Part shown: piece by piece, positions 10,778-22,575 of the stretch
How positions within the stretch are numbered: position 1 is the first letter of the stretch
Layout of the letters: each line of letters opens with the position of its first letter
Origin: Rhyzopertha dominica
Taxonomy: Eukaryota; Arthropoda; Insecta; Coleoptera; Bostrichidae
DNA: 64,000 nucleotides
Assembly (NCBI GenBank): GCA_025024175.1
Contig: QCXZ01000137.1
Coordinates: 1,178,001 to 1,242,000 of the forward strand
Direction: 5' to 3'
Program-made: the position numbers and the translations under genes
Notes under the pieces: generated by a model
Seen by the model: only the letters and a program-made list of their open reading frames with translations
Database searches by the model: none
Told to the model about the DNA's origin: nothing

Positions 10778-13700
10778 TATATCCTAAATCATCTTTGCTT
10801 ACAGTTACAGAGAAATTAATTTGTGACACTTTTTAGCTAATTATGGTAGTAAAATTGAACTGATTTCTTCAATATATAAACCCCTTGTAAACAATGCCAT
10901 CTAAAACCATTACTCACTGTGGCCTTTTTTTAAGGAAAGACGAATTCTACCCGCTCTGTGCTCTAAATTAATGCCCCCACATACACGAAAAACACCAGAC
11001 CATGAAAAAGGCGTGCTGGCGTTCACGTCACCTGCAAGACCACAGATAAAACAGAAATTGCGCGGCATTGTCCAGATGCCGGGAACGGTTGTGTTCGACG
11101 GGCTTTAAAGCCCTGCACTTTGCGGTTGGCCAGGAAAAAAAACAGACGACGAGCGCAGTGCATTTTCCTACTGCAAACCCGAAGCTGAAGTCAATGTCAG
11201 GGAGGGTCGGTGTCTGGTATAGATGGATCAGCAAGCGATAATTGCAGGTTCTTATGTATTAAATTATTATTTACCGTTTCTGAAATTATAGTGATGTGAT
11301 GGTGTTAAAGTTTCTTTCTACTTCAAGAAGCATTTGTTGTCCTGGCCAGCAGAAATCAAGCTTTTAGTTAAATGTGGGATCATCATTTTTTTCCGTCAAC
11401 TATGGGCATAAAACCTAAATGGTTTTGCTTTTGAGTTGTTGGTACTGTTCATATGTTATCTAAATAAGAGGCAACTCTTATTTGTATTTGTGATGCTGAA
11501 ATAAACAAGATTTGTAGTTTTTGAGAAGGAAATTATTTCTCCTTTTCCTATCTACCACTGATCCGTATCTGGTTAATAAACAATGATAGTTAGCCCGCTT
11601 GAAACGTAACACTCAAATCGTCAGATACTTTTTAATTAAAATGAATTTAAAAAAGTATTGTATCATGGTTCTCTCCACTGGAAGTAGTGATTTATACTTA
11701 GGTCTGTAACAACCACTTGGATGGATTTGAAATTAAGAAAATGGCACACACGTCAGCAAAATCTATAATTAAACATTTAAAATCAATTCATACAGAATTA
11801 CACAGGAGACTGCATTCAATAATTTGTTGATTATATAAGTAATATATCATTCAAATCAAATAGAAAACAAAACTTTTTTCACATTCAGAGTAAAAATTAT
11901 TTAATACAACTCGAGCTTACCAGTGTCCACACAAGAATATTAATTATTAGGTATAAATACAAAATAAGCCTACAAAATAAGGCAAAGTAACAAATGAAAA
12001 CACGAAAAGCGAAAACTACAAAAAAAAGCGCCATTCAAGCAAGGGATCATATTAAAAAGGCTTTAAAACCTAAATAATTTATTAAACACAAAATTTCGAA
12101 ATTTAATTTAGATTCCACAGACCAATTCCAGAAAAAAGGCGGCACTGGTATATTAAATCTTGAAAATACTTGATATCAAATGAAGACAAGGACAAATTAA
12201 GAATAATGAACCTACAGAATTTAAAAAAATTAAATACCTTTGAGACAGGTCGTTTTTTGCTTTAATGCTGTTAATAACCTATCCTACATGGTTTCGTCTT
12301 TGTCAATTTTACAACGAAAAAACACATTTACCATACATACAGAAAGGAAAGAATAGAAAACTGATACAGTTAGATGCTTAAATCAATCAATACAAATTAT
12401 GCATTATGTGTTCTGCGGTTTAATAAACGAAATGATAAATATACTTAATATGGAAGCATTTGTTAAAAAGAATTAACAACAATTAAACAGTTAGCTTTTT
12501 AAAATGAATATGATACGAAGATAATTATTGCTTTAAGGTCTTGCATTACGAAAGAAAACTTAAAATACTAAACCTTATGGGAGGTCCTGAATTAAAATAA
12601 AATACAACCTCTGCAAAATTAAAGGTAGTGGACATTTCTGAGCTTGATGTAGTTCAAAACGTTCGTCAAAGCTATCTGATAAAACAAAGCAACATCCAAT
12701 CAGCTGCCTTTCTAAAAGCTTTTCCCTCCATGTACTGTCGATTAGCTCGCAATTCCTTTCTCGCCAGTAGACGGGGCAATACAATATTTACTTTGAATCA
12801 CTTAAGCATTCGCCTTTGTAAGCCATAGTTTCCCCAAAGAATACTCTTGAAAAATAACATCCCAGAAAGACCGTTTGATAAATGAATTCCCGAGCACCCG
12901 TTTCGCTCAGAATACTCCGATATTAACAAAACTCCGGCGCGAGAATTTTTTATTTTCGGATTCAATCAAATCGCCCAACTCCTAAACAGGGAGGTTGTAA
13001 CCAGCGGCGCGTTCATTAAATATGTATTTCGACGTTTGTTTTCAAGATTGTAAGACAACTTTGCCACCCTAATACCATCGATTGTTTGTTTTATTATCTA
13101 GTGGTAAAGCTGTTGAAATAAAACCGTACAAAATTAGGACAAGCCGTCTACAGATGATGAAAAAATTTTCAGCTATCGATAAAAATTTCGTTTTTCCGCA
13201 TACGCCACCGCTGTCCTTTAAATCGCCACGTTCTCTGTTTGTTTTTCGGGTAATAAAATTTAATGACTCGAACGGGATCCGAAGGATTCGGGGGCGCAAT
13301 CGATAAATTCGTTAAACCCTTCTGCCAGCGGTTATACACTGCGGTTGGTTCAATGAACGCTTTTTATTCGTGGATAAAAAAAAGCTGAAACGCGATGCAT
13401 AATCCAGTATTCGTGGTTTTATACGGTTTGCTATTTTTTTTCAATCGATTCGGTTAGTCTACAAATCTGCACCGTACGTCCAAAAAATCCAACTTTAACA
13501 AATTGTTTATACTAGCATTACTTTTTTGCGTACATTGTTGTTAAAATAAAATTAGGGCGAGTTCTAATACAATTGACTTTGTCTGAAAGGTCTAAAAGAA
13601 ATTTGAGAGGTAAGTCTGGATGTTTTAGGTACCCTATAATCGTCCTAGTCAGCTGAATTTACCCAAACTTCTCTTTTCGATATCAAAAAGAGTCTTGCAG

Positions 13701-14949
13701 TGTTTGTTAGAGCTTCACTGCTTTTGTTCTGAAGAACATCTTCGTATTAGTCTTCTTAAAGCAGATAAAGGATTATAATTCTAAAACAAGAGGTCTCGTA
13801 AAGACCGCAAACTGTAGTAAATCAAAGAAAGACCCAACAAGTAATTACTGAACTAAAATAAAAATGTTGTAAAAAAATATGATAAAATTACCTCAGGTCT
13901 TATATGTGAAATGGTCAAAATTTAATGCTGACTTGCACAAATCAAAATTATTTTCACTTTAATGACACATTAGGACCATGAGTGTCTTCACTCAGTATTT
14001 ATGACAAGTGGAACAAAACAAAAACAACTTTTACATACACTTAAAATAACAGCTATAAGCAATGACTGTACAGGGTGGCTCACATGATTAGAATAATGTT
14101 GAAACTTTTCAAAATCACTATTAAAAAATGTAACCAAAATGTGCAAAAAGTACCAAAAAAGTTGTGTGCCTACGGCGAAAATTTTAATATAATTTTGCGA
14201 TCAATACAGGATCCTAGAGGAGCCGAGTGATCCACTAAACCAGGTAGATTTCACACCCCAATCCAAAATATCTGTGATGGAAAACCCTTTGAACAACTGG
14301 GTCGTTGTGGGTTTTAAGATCTTCAAAAAGATTTGCCCAAGGAGCAAATCAACCACTGCACGTGATCGCTAACGTCAACTGAAAAACTTCAAAGCGTCTT
14401 ATACAGTGATTCGTGACCGCGATTTCATGTCCGTTACGTAAGGTCAGGTCCGATATTTTTCAACGCACGCACCGCGAACGCCACGCGACATTTCCGCAGC
14501 TTTAATTCGCTATCGCCGCCGGAGCAGAAAAACTGCCATAAATCTCCGTTTAACCTCTAATTTTGTAGCAATTTTTCCGGATTATGCTACTCGGAAAAGC
14601 GTTCGAGCTGAATGGTAATAGTTTTGCATGCTAATGCCGTTTGAAAAGCGTAAATGAACAACATGCCATTTGAGATTGATAATTTTCAAGCAATAAACTG
14701 GAGAAAAAGCTTTGTTATGTTAATTTGGAAAAAAGATAGACAGTCTTTTATGAAACGTACAAAAAGAGGGCGAACATTCAACTACTTACCACTTAAATTC
14801 TGTAAATGTCGTCAAGCTGTAAAAGAAAATAAAAAAGAGGTTAGATTTGTGGCAATTCCAAGATATCTCTTACATGTTACGGGCAAAACACTATCTTATT
14901 AAATGGAAATACAAGTCTCTGCAAAATTAACTAATAATCATACATTAAT
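10778..14949. other. Long gene-free stretch with GC-richer islands
   Basis: I see no coding region of known family. GC-richer blocks lie at 10980-11230 (with the small hairpin GGGCTTTAAAGCCC), 12880-13310 and 14380-14640. An isolated transposon-tip-like sequence (TA then CAGGGTGGCTCAC) stands at about 14069-14084 without a visible partner. The remainder is AT-rich. Confidence 0.45.
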
Positions 14950-15048
14950 TATATTACAATTATAACACTTTTTTCGTCAAATGTATGATTGACAGTTACA
15001 CAATGTTTTGAAAAGCCAGNTAAGTTCCTATTATTTAATATGGAATTT

Positions 15049-15276
15049 TTATTTAATTCTTTCCTTAACACTACGACCTGTGCAACCTATATAACTAATA
15101 TTACATCCTTCACAATTAATTTCGTATACACCACTTTTGTTACCGTTGTCCATCTTATCTTTACTGTTTACTAACAATGCTCCTAAGTTGCTTCTATTCA
15201 CGGGAATAAACTTTCTATTGTCATTAGAGAGGTATCTTGACATTTTTTCACTAATATTCCCTATGTAATATGCCAT
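15049..15276 (-). pseudogene. Penelope-type GIY-YIG endonuclease, partial
   Basis: The frame begins with the linker that follows the RT and reaches GVYEINCEGC and ISYIGCTGRSVKERIK. These are the GVY/YIG core, the zinc-ligand Cys pair of Penelope endonucleases and the catalytic Arg region. A stop cuts it there. The rest of the domain, including a KHC...NHTFD motif, is readable in a different frame between about 15045 and 14965. In an active element this nuclease would nick the target for priming. Confidence 0.8.
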
Positions 15277-15285
15277 ATTTTAACT

Positions 15286-15939
15286 TTAGTTGAGATAAAA
15301 TTGTGACATTATTAATTTTGATTGCTTAATATTGATCATCTTTTCAATCATTTTTGGTTCGTATGCATTTCTTATTGCAAGTTGTTTAATAATGTGTGAT
15401 TCCTTTTCAAAATATGCTGTACTTAGCGGAACCTGTAGTAGTCTGTGAATTAAACTATGAAAAGCTGACAATTTTATACTTACTGATTGTTTAGATTCAG
15501 CATGAATTAATGTATCGGTAGTGGTTGGTTTTCTATAAATGCTAAAATTTAGTTTTCTTGAATTCTTGGTTATGGTAAGGTCTAAAAAGTTTATGCTGTT
15601 GTTGTTGTTTTCTTTTTCTATAGTAAATTGTATTTTTTCATGAATACTGTTTATGAAATTCAAAAATTGATCCAGATTTCTGTCTGTACCTGTCCAAGTA
15701 CAAAATAAGCCGTCCACATAGCGTGCCCAAAACTGAATGCAATTGACTAGATTACTATTTGATTTGAATATGATTTTTTCGAAATTATTCATGTATATCT
15801 CAGCTAGCAGTGGTGACAATGGACGCCCCATTGGTAAGCCATCTTCTTCCGTGTAATATTGATTATTAAAACAAAAGTAATTTTGATTAATGCATTCATT
15901 TAATAATAAGACCAACAAATCAAATGAAGTTATATACAT
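15286..15939 (-). pseudogene. Penelope-type reverse transcriptase domain, partial
   Basis: The 217-codon frame has the palm motifs in order: GLPMGRPLSPLLAEIYM (motif B region), then RYVDGLF where family members have YVDD, then NFLDLTI and FSIYRKPTTTD, both characteristic of Penelope-like RTs. The second catalytic Asp is replaced by Gly, which should abolish polymerase activity. The fingers region upstream of the ORF is degraded, with stops. The endonuclease domain continues downstream (15276-15049) after a short frame break. Confidence 0.85.
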
Positions 15940-16090
15940 TAATTAGTTTAGAGTAAATCCATTCGTCTCACTGACTTCCAGAACATGTTTTTTTCGAGTC
16001 TGTTTTTGTCTAACAATGCGAGAATTGAAATTGAATTGGTAGGTCGGTATTTTATGTACTAGATTGAAATTGTTAAATTGGCTTCTTTTA

Positions 16091-17195
16091 ATTAAAACAC
16101 AGTTTCTTTATTTGCTTCTAATTGCAACTATCAATACAAATCATACATAAATCCATAATCCACCTCTCCGTCCATAAAGCTGTATTTAACATTATTCATG
16201 TAACAAGAATTATTGGAAAAATTCATGAAAACCAAAAATGAAATTAAAATTAAGTACAGCATACTATTTAGGGACAAAACAAATACTTTTCGAGCTTGAA
16301 ATGAATACTCATACTCTGCTCATTTAGGTATTTTAGACTTAAATCTGTTAACTACTGAAGCTCACTAGAGTTGATAATCAATTATTAAGGTATAATGACA
16401 ACTACAAAGGATATAAACTGAAGTAATTAAATGTGTGCATTGTGCCAATGCATCATTTATTAAAGTCATAAAGATACATGCCTGTAATTGTAAAAGTGAT
16501 ATTAAGATAATATGTATGACGATTGGTTTTGTATATTTCAGCTAAATAAAGGGGAATCCATTGACAGTCCCCGGTTTTGTTTATTGTGCAATTACAAAAT
16601 TCTATATCCATCCCTGTGTCAATAAGCTATCAACCACGTGACGTCGTTTAACGCTACAACAATAATTCCATTAAATGACTGTACCTTTTGAATAGAAAAT
16701 CACGTATCTCGCACAAAGGGTTTCATTTTAAATTCGTTGAAATGTCCTGTAGAAACTCTACCTCGGGGATCCTGCTTTCAGCTGAAGCTTTTAAAACTTC
16801 CACGCGCTTTAAAAAATGCATAGTTACGATCGTCACGGGCTTGACAGACTTTTACCTAAATGTGAGTTGCGTGCGTAGAAAACTTCACAGTCGACCATAA
16901 AGTTGTTCTGGAAGCATTGCACGTGTATTTCGAAATAGGTCTCAAATGGACATAATTTTAGGTTAATCTTTAATATCTATTTATTTGAAAGGAACTATAA
17001 ACTATGATGGAGTATGTATAAGTAATGTAAGTAAATATAGGCCTGTAAATAGAATAAATGGATCTAATGAGTTTAGATACAAGCACTGAAGAGCATATGC
17101 AGTCAAAGATTAAGTTTTACTTCACATTTGATCGCGACTGACCACTAATACTATAATTAATAGAACTTTATCCTCTTATTATATTTTTAACAGAC
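16091..17195. other. Gene-free AT-rich stretch
   Basis: No coding region or RNA is recognised. The segment 16610-16930 is somewhat GC-richer and includes a 70-codon ORF with no known domain. Confidence 0.5.
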
Positions 17196-17207
17196 AATAG
17201 AGTCATT

Positions 17208-17335
17208 TAAAATGCATGTCTATGCTGTGCTGTCTACACCTCAACCAACTGCAGATAGTACTATTTCGCTGTCATTACAGCTCATCAGTGCAGTTTAGGT
17301 CTAGTGTAGACAACACGGCATAGACATGCATTTTA
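17208..17335 (+). repeat. Foldback hairpin inside the SINE-like element
   Basis: Thirty of 32 positions pair between the arms. One of the two mismatches would be a G-U pair in RNA. A further ACTGCA/TGCAGT pairing lies inside. The transcript would form a long, nearly perfect stem resembling a small-RNA precursor, but a function is only a guess. Confidence 0.55.
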
Positions 17336-17533
17336 ATGTATGTTGGTTCTTGCCCGTTAGCAAAAAGTGCCGTGGGGGCCTGCTGTCAAATTGAAGTATG
17401 CAGTTGCATGCCAATTTGTCAGGCTACAGGTCACTTCCTTTAGGAAGTAGTACCCGTTAAGGCAGCTAGGTGGCTTTGTCATCATGTCAGTGTAATACTG
17501 ACAGATGGCATTGCCATCCTAAATTCTTACTTT
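17210..17533 (+). mobile_element. SINE-like 324 bp insertion with 14 bp target duplication
   Basis: An exact 14 bp direct repeat, AATAGAGTCATTTA, flanks the segment (17196-17209 and 17534-17547). The 5' 130 bases form a long foldback (arms 17208-17239 and 17304-17335). The 3' part is unique, moderately GC-rich sequence ending in TTACTTT before the duplication. There is no ORF. A target duplication of this length with no terminal inverted repeat spanning the element fits retroposition by a LINE. I cannot recognise a tRNA, 7SL or 5S head. Confidence 0.55.
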
Positions 17534-17547
17534 AATAGAGTCATTTA

Positions 17548-18989
17548 TTATTTAAATAATACCGTATATAAAGTAACCACGTACATTAGCTTTAAAAACG
17601 TGTTATGGGTTTCAACTTTAATTGTTTAATTGTCGAATCGTGTCTATCGTGTCATTATCTTAGTTATTAGCAAATTGTTGATTTCCTCAAAGTGAATAAA
17701 GAAAGCAAACTCGGAACTTACTACTATTTCATTACTAGGTAACAAATTCCACAGCTATCTTAAAAGAACTTTGTCAGAGACGAGCGGCTGGAGCTGAAAA
17801 TTACCACCCCAACCCGCATTTTTCCGCCTGCTGTCTGTGCGACTCCATTCGATCCATAAAACTAAGTTTCGAGTGTGTAGCCTCTTGAAACTCCAACTTA
17901 ATAACAAATCGTCTGAAGACTTGAACTCGCTACGCAGACGGCGAGATTTATATTTTAATAAAATCGCGATAAAGATGCGAATACCAGATTTATAAATTCG
18001 ACTCCTCTGACGGGAAGAGGCCTAGAGTGCAAAGCCGCGTAAAGGGGATTTCAGCATCGCATGCCCAGGTGCAAATCGGATACACTTCAGGCCGAAATTC
18101 TTGGAGTGTTCGGACTGTGCAAACAGGGAATCGATTCGAACTAATATTAACGCATTTCTGGCTTAAGAAACGGTAGGCGGGATTTCATCCGCAAACGGAA
18201 AGGGGGTGAGTTCTGAATTTCAGCTGCACTGAACAAAAAACCGAGGGGTATGTTTTTATAACCGCGCGTGTTGCATGCTACCTTTTTATCTCGTTCTTTC
18301 TCAGGCTAGTAATTATACTGCAGCACGCAGAAAAAGAAATGGAGCAGGATTAAGATTGCCAGATAACCATAATGGTTATAACTTAATTTTAAAGGCGCTG
18401 CAACGTGCAAAGATTCATAAAGCTTGTTAACAAGTGCCCCCTACGGCTTAATGCACGCTATTTATTATGCTACTACCTTTTTTATAACTGTATGCTATTA
18501 CTGCAAGAAATGCGAGATCTGTGTATATTATACCCGCCACACTATATTAAAAATTGGCAACTGTTTCCAGTTATATTCATAGTTTTTTTTGGTGTAGCAG
18601 TCATCTAACAAAAAATTCCGGATATTGTATCAAACTTAAATTCCACAGTTGCCTTTCGTGGATGTGACGAAAAATATCGGTAACCACAAATTGCCAGGTT
18701 CTACGAAAAAAAAGTAAAACCAGTGATCGGTGCCTATCATGAATTCATTTTTGACACTCCCGTATGAGTTTATACCCTGAAAATATGGGCTCAGTAAGCG
18801 TGCTATCTACGCCACTGTATTATAAAGGATGGGTCAATAGTCAGCTTTCATAGTTTTCCACTTGTTGACAGTTATGTTTACTATTAATAATAAAATATAT
18901 AATAATATTTCTTGTAACCAGCGAACCAAATGGTCCATAGTGGACAAATTAATGTATACAAAAAGCAAAGAACCACATTTCGTATTACA
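17548..18989. other. Gene-free stretch with a GC-richer island
   Basis: The segment 17770-18240 is GC-richer and lacks long ORFs. No domain-bearing frame occurs. The right end (18834-18989) is probably the 3' untranslated part of the neighbouring - strand LINE. Confidence 0.4.
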
Positions 18990-20770
18990 TATAACAAAAC
19001 TAAATCTAATGAGCCCTGCCATCAAAACAATTTAACAACTTATTTCTAGTATTCAAATTACAAAAATTCAAATTAAGAATGTCAAAAACAGGATATCTTT
19101 CGCTAATCTCATTGTAAATGCGAACAAGCGACAACACTGACCAATTGAGGTAGTGGAAGGTGTTGGGAGCCACGTACGTAAATGTCAAAAAATTTCTGCT
19201 ACACAGTCTCGGAACAATGAAATTTAATTTGGACAGCAAGAGTGCTGAATATAACTTTCTATTAACTATTTTTGCACAAGTATTATACTATGTACTTTCT
19301 TCTGGCAAGAAGCGAATTTATAGGAGTAACTTCCAGCAGATAACTGTGATCAACATGCAGAGGTGGCCAAGAATGATGTTCTTCAAAATAAAGAAATTTA
19401 GCAAATTTCAGTTGCACATTTTCAATACATAAACTTGCTGATACGGTTGCCAGGAAGTACAACAATATTCCAATCTAGAACACACTAAAGAATAATAAAG
19501 CAATTTAATGCACCGTATATCATTGTATTCTCTAGCATTACGAAATATAAAACCTAACGATTTTAAAGCAACATTACAAATGTGTATTATATGCGAAGCG
19601 AACGTTAACCGACACCAAGCAGCAAACGCATCAATAGAATCTTGCAACTCCCAACTGGCTATCTTAAGGTCATCTGCATACATAAATGTGCGAGAATTGC
19701 TTAAACATTTTACTACATCATTATAATATATAATAAAAAGAAGTGGCCCTATGGTGGAACCCTGTGCCACACCACTACACACATCATATACACTGGATAT
19801 ATGATCTCCAAATTCTTCATATTACTTTTTACCAAAAACAAGAGACCTAAACAAAAACAGCATACTGTCGCTAACTCCCTGCTGACGCAATTTATGAAGC
19901 AAAATACAGTGGTGAACACGATCAAACGCCTTGATTAGGTCTGTATAAATCACACCAACTTGCAGCCTACGATCCAAAGCAGAAGAAACAAACTGCACAA
20001 ACTCCTTCGTTAAAACAGCTTCAAAAAGCTTCAATGCTATAGGCCTATAGTTACGAACATTCGATTTGTTACCGGACTTACATATAAACAGATATAACTC
20101 GTGCAACTTTCCAGCAATCAGAGTACACTGATGATTTTAACAATAACTTATAAATATGACGCAAAGGTAACAAAAAACTAGTAATACAGTCTACAATAAT
20201 AACTGCGGAAAGATTGTCCGGTCCGCATACAAAGTTAGCTTTAAACCCCTTAGCAGCCTCAAGTATATCAGAGTCTCGAACATCAGACATGTTCAAACAA
20301 GAATTGTAGTCAATACACACTTCCATGGTGCGCGAAGCAGAACAAAACTGACCACAAAATTCACAGCAAATCCACGATGTCCTGCTGCGACGTCAACAGG
20401 TTGTCGTCAAGAGTCATTCCACCCTGAATACAAGTCTTTGCCTGTTTTGATTATTCTGCATTGAAGCTGCAGCCCTGGCAATAAATCGCTTGTATTCATT
20501 TTTACTATCCCGCCTAATCTCCCTTCTTAATTTTTTCATTAAGCTTAAGTGGTAAGCTGACCCATGTTTCATAACAAATACGTATAAAATTTATTAGAGA
20601 ACCAAACTGTGCAATAATATATTGGGTGTACTCTTCGAAAGATAAAGCAAACTTGGTAAGCGATATATGACCAGCATTTCAAATTTTTCGGTTAACAACT
20701 TCTTGGAGGTGCTTTTCTCATAAGCTTAAGTTGAGATACGCGGGATATATTGCAATATAAACTGTAGAAA
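18990..20770 (-). pseudogene. Jockey-like LINE ORF2 remnant
   Basis: Reading the - strand from about 20770, the RT comes in pieces. These are a linker with KLKKLRREIRRDSK near 20530, NYRPIAL and FEAVLTKEF, IKAFDRVHHCILLHKLRQQG, GVAQGSTIGPLLFIIYYNDV, and the catalytic block FMYADDLKIAS. C-terminal sequence with LEYCCTSWQPYQ and a final NLNTRNKLLN motif ends at 19006. At least four frame changes and stops separate the pieces, so it is inactive. The order of motifs (FADD type, C-terminal thumb without RNase H visible) fits non-LTR retrotransposons of the jockey/CR1 class. Exact clade is unsure. Confidence 0.8.
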
Positions 20771-20836
20771 CCAAACTGCATAAGCATAAGATGGTGCTGT
20801 CCGACTCTGATTCCATATATAACTCACATCACCAAC

Positions 20837-21145
20837 GTGTGTTTGGGAGAGGGAGTTTTTCCTTCTGATTGGAAGTTATCAAGAGTTTGTCCAATAGCTA
20901 AAGTGAGTAATCCACAGAGGATGCAAGATTTGAGACCTGTAACAATTTTACATGTGCTGTCTAAGTTTCTTGAGAGAGCCATGGACCGTCAAATTAGGGA
21001 TTATCTCACTTCTCATAAGCTTATGGCAGATTTACAGTCTGGATTCCGTGGGGGACATGGTTGTGCAACTGCTCTGCTAAAAATCGTCGATGACATTTTA
21101 GGAGCCGCAGATAATAATAAACTAACCGTTTTAACCTTAATTTAA
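20837..21145 (+). pseudogene. LINE reverse transcriptase, N-terminal part
   Basis: The frame carries VFPSDWKLSRVCPIAK, LRPVTILHVLSKFLERAM and LQSGFRGGHGCATALLKI, the fingers and motif 0-2 region of non-LTR RTs. It ends in a frameshift just before the motif A block. YSKAFDT-like sequence is readable in another frame around 21147-21175. It continues as the frame at 21273-22238. Confidence 0.85.
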
Positions 21146-21272
21146 TTATTCAAAAGCCTTTGACACCATAAATTACGATTTACTTTTTGATATTATTCGT
21201 TCTATTGGCTTTCATGGTAGTGCTATTCAACTTGTTAAAAACTTTCTTAGCAATCGTAAGCAATGCGTAGTT

Positions 21273-22238
21273 TTGAATGGAAAGAGATCCAATTTTCAAA
21301 CTGTTAGGGCTGGTGTTCCTCAGGGTTCCATTCTTGGTCCGTTGCTGTACACTATATATTCAAGAAAAATTTGTGATTGTTTAGTGTACTCCAATTATCA
21401 TCAGTATGCTGACGATACACAGGTATATCTGTCTTTTCCCCCAGAGGAATGGGAAAGTGCCTGTCGAAAATTGAATAGTGATCTGAATAACCTGTCACCC
21501 ATCTCAAAGAAACATTTTTTAAGTATTAATCCTTCAAAGTCAGCAGTAATTCTTTTTGGGAAACCTACGCAGATTAATGCAACGAAGGAAAAAATTAACG
21601 TACAATTAAATGGTGTCAATGTACCTTACCGTAGTGTAGTTCGAAATCTGGACCTCCTTATGGACGAAAATTTAAGATTTAAAGACCACGTTAATACATG
21701 TTTAAAACGAGCGTTTAGTACTCTAAAAATTTTATATTCCAATCGACATTGTATGGACACTGAGTTAAAGCTCATGCTTTCAGACTCTTTGGTGCTTGCA
21801 CATTTCAATTTTTGTGACGTAGTTTATAACAATTGTATCGACAGCATATATAAGAAGAAAATCCAGCGCGTACAGAACTCCTGTTTACGTTTCGCTTATG
21901 GTATTCGTCGGTGTACAGGCGTTGCGGGAGAATTGAGGCAGTCCAAATGGCTCACCATGGAAAAGCGTAGGAACCTCCACTCCGCAAATCTATTTAAAAA
22001 AATTATTGAAACTAGCACACCTAGATATCTATATAATAAGATATCCTTCAGAACTGATGTACATCATGTAAACGTCAGAAGAAAAGATTTGCTTACTATT
22101 CCGGCACATAAGAGTACATTCTTTAAACGGGGTTTTTCTTATAATGTTGCTAAAGTTTTCAACGCAATTCCAGCTCATATAAAAACTCTGTCCGCGAGCA
22201 CTTTCAAAATAAAACTAAAACAGCACCTACTTCAATAA
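21273..22238 (+). CDS. LINE reverse transcriptase, palm and C-terminal part
   Basis: A 321-codon uninterrupted frame holds AGVPQGSILGPLLYTIY (motif B), YADDTQVYL (catalytic motif C), then the thumb and the C-terminal region ending PAHIKTLSASTFKIKLKQHLLQ. This region would polymerise the first strand of cDNA at the nicked target. Its good state contrasts with the broken N-terminal part. The LINE halves at 34.3-35.2 and 36.9-37.1 kb and the LINE at 41.5-43.7 kb are related by motif wording. A related C-terminal block (SKFHFRSDD) resumes at 36.9 kb. Confidence 0.85.
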   Translation: MNGKRSNFQTVRAGVPQGSILGPLLYTIYSRKICDCLVYSNYHQYADDTQVYLSFPPEEWESACRKLNSDLNNLSPISKKHFLSINPSKSAVILFGKPTQINATKEKINVQLNGVNVPYRSVVRNLDLLMDENLRFKDHVNTCLKRAFSTLKILYSNRHCMDTELKLMLSDSLVLAHFNFCDVVYNNCIDSIYKKKIQRVQNSCLRFAYGIRRCTGVAGELRQSKWLTMEKRRNLHSANLFKKIIETSTPRYLYNKISFRTDVHHVNVRRKDLLTIPAHKSTFFKRGFSYNVAKVFNAIPAHIKTLSASTFKIKLKQHLLQ

Positions 22239-22575
22239 AATGTTATCAGGGTACTATTGAGTATTTAGCGCTATTTAGCTTACAGCCTAACCGTTCCACA
22301 TCTCTTCCTTTTCTTCTTCTTTTCTTTTCTCTATCTCTTTTCTTTTCTACTCTTTTAATTTTCTTTCTTTCCTCCCTTCTTTTTCTTTCTCGTATACTCA
22401 ACATATTTTATTATTTATTCTAATGGGGTTGTAGGGAAGAGCAGAGGCTGCATGCTTGCAACCACCTGACTACAATCCCTCCTTTTCGTACAAGAAAACC
22501 TGTTTTATGTTAATTTCTTTTTGTAATGTATGGAAGTATGAATTGGAATAAAATTATTATTATTATTATATTATC

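Larger units (their letters stand above)
14950..16090 (-). mobile_element. Penelope-like retroelement fragment
   Basis: On the - strand a reverse transcriptase core is followed by a GIY-YIG endonuclease, the order specific to Penelope-like elements. The copy is 5'-truncated, and weak coding remnants reach about 16090. It is frame-broken between the two domains and inside the endonuclease. The 3' limit is uncertain: after the endonuclease, remnants of the KHC...NH motif continue in another frame to about 14960. I did not find a hammerhead motif or target duplication for this copy. Confidence 0.8.
20790..22575 (+). mobile_element. 5'-truncated LINE with polypyrimidine 3' region and ATT-repeat tail
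   Basis: The RT coding part starts at about 20790 without any endonuclease, so the copy is 5'-truncated. After the stop at 22238 comes a CT-rich tract (22300-22395), an AATAAA at about 22548 and a short (ATT)n run at 22555-22570. Such a tail is typical of several insect LINE families. It lies head to head with the - strand LINE at 18990-20770. Confidence 0.8.
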
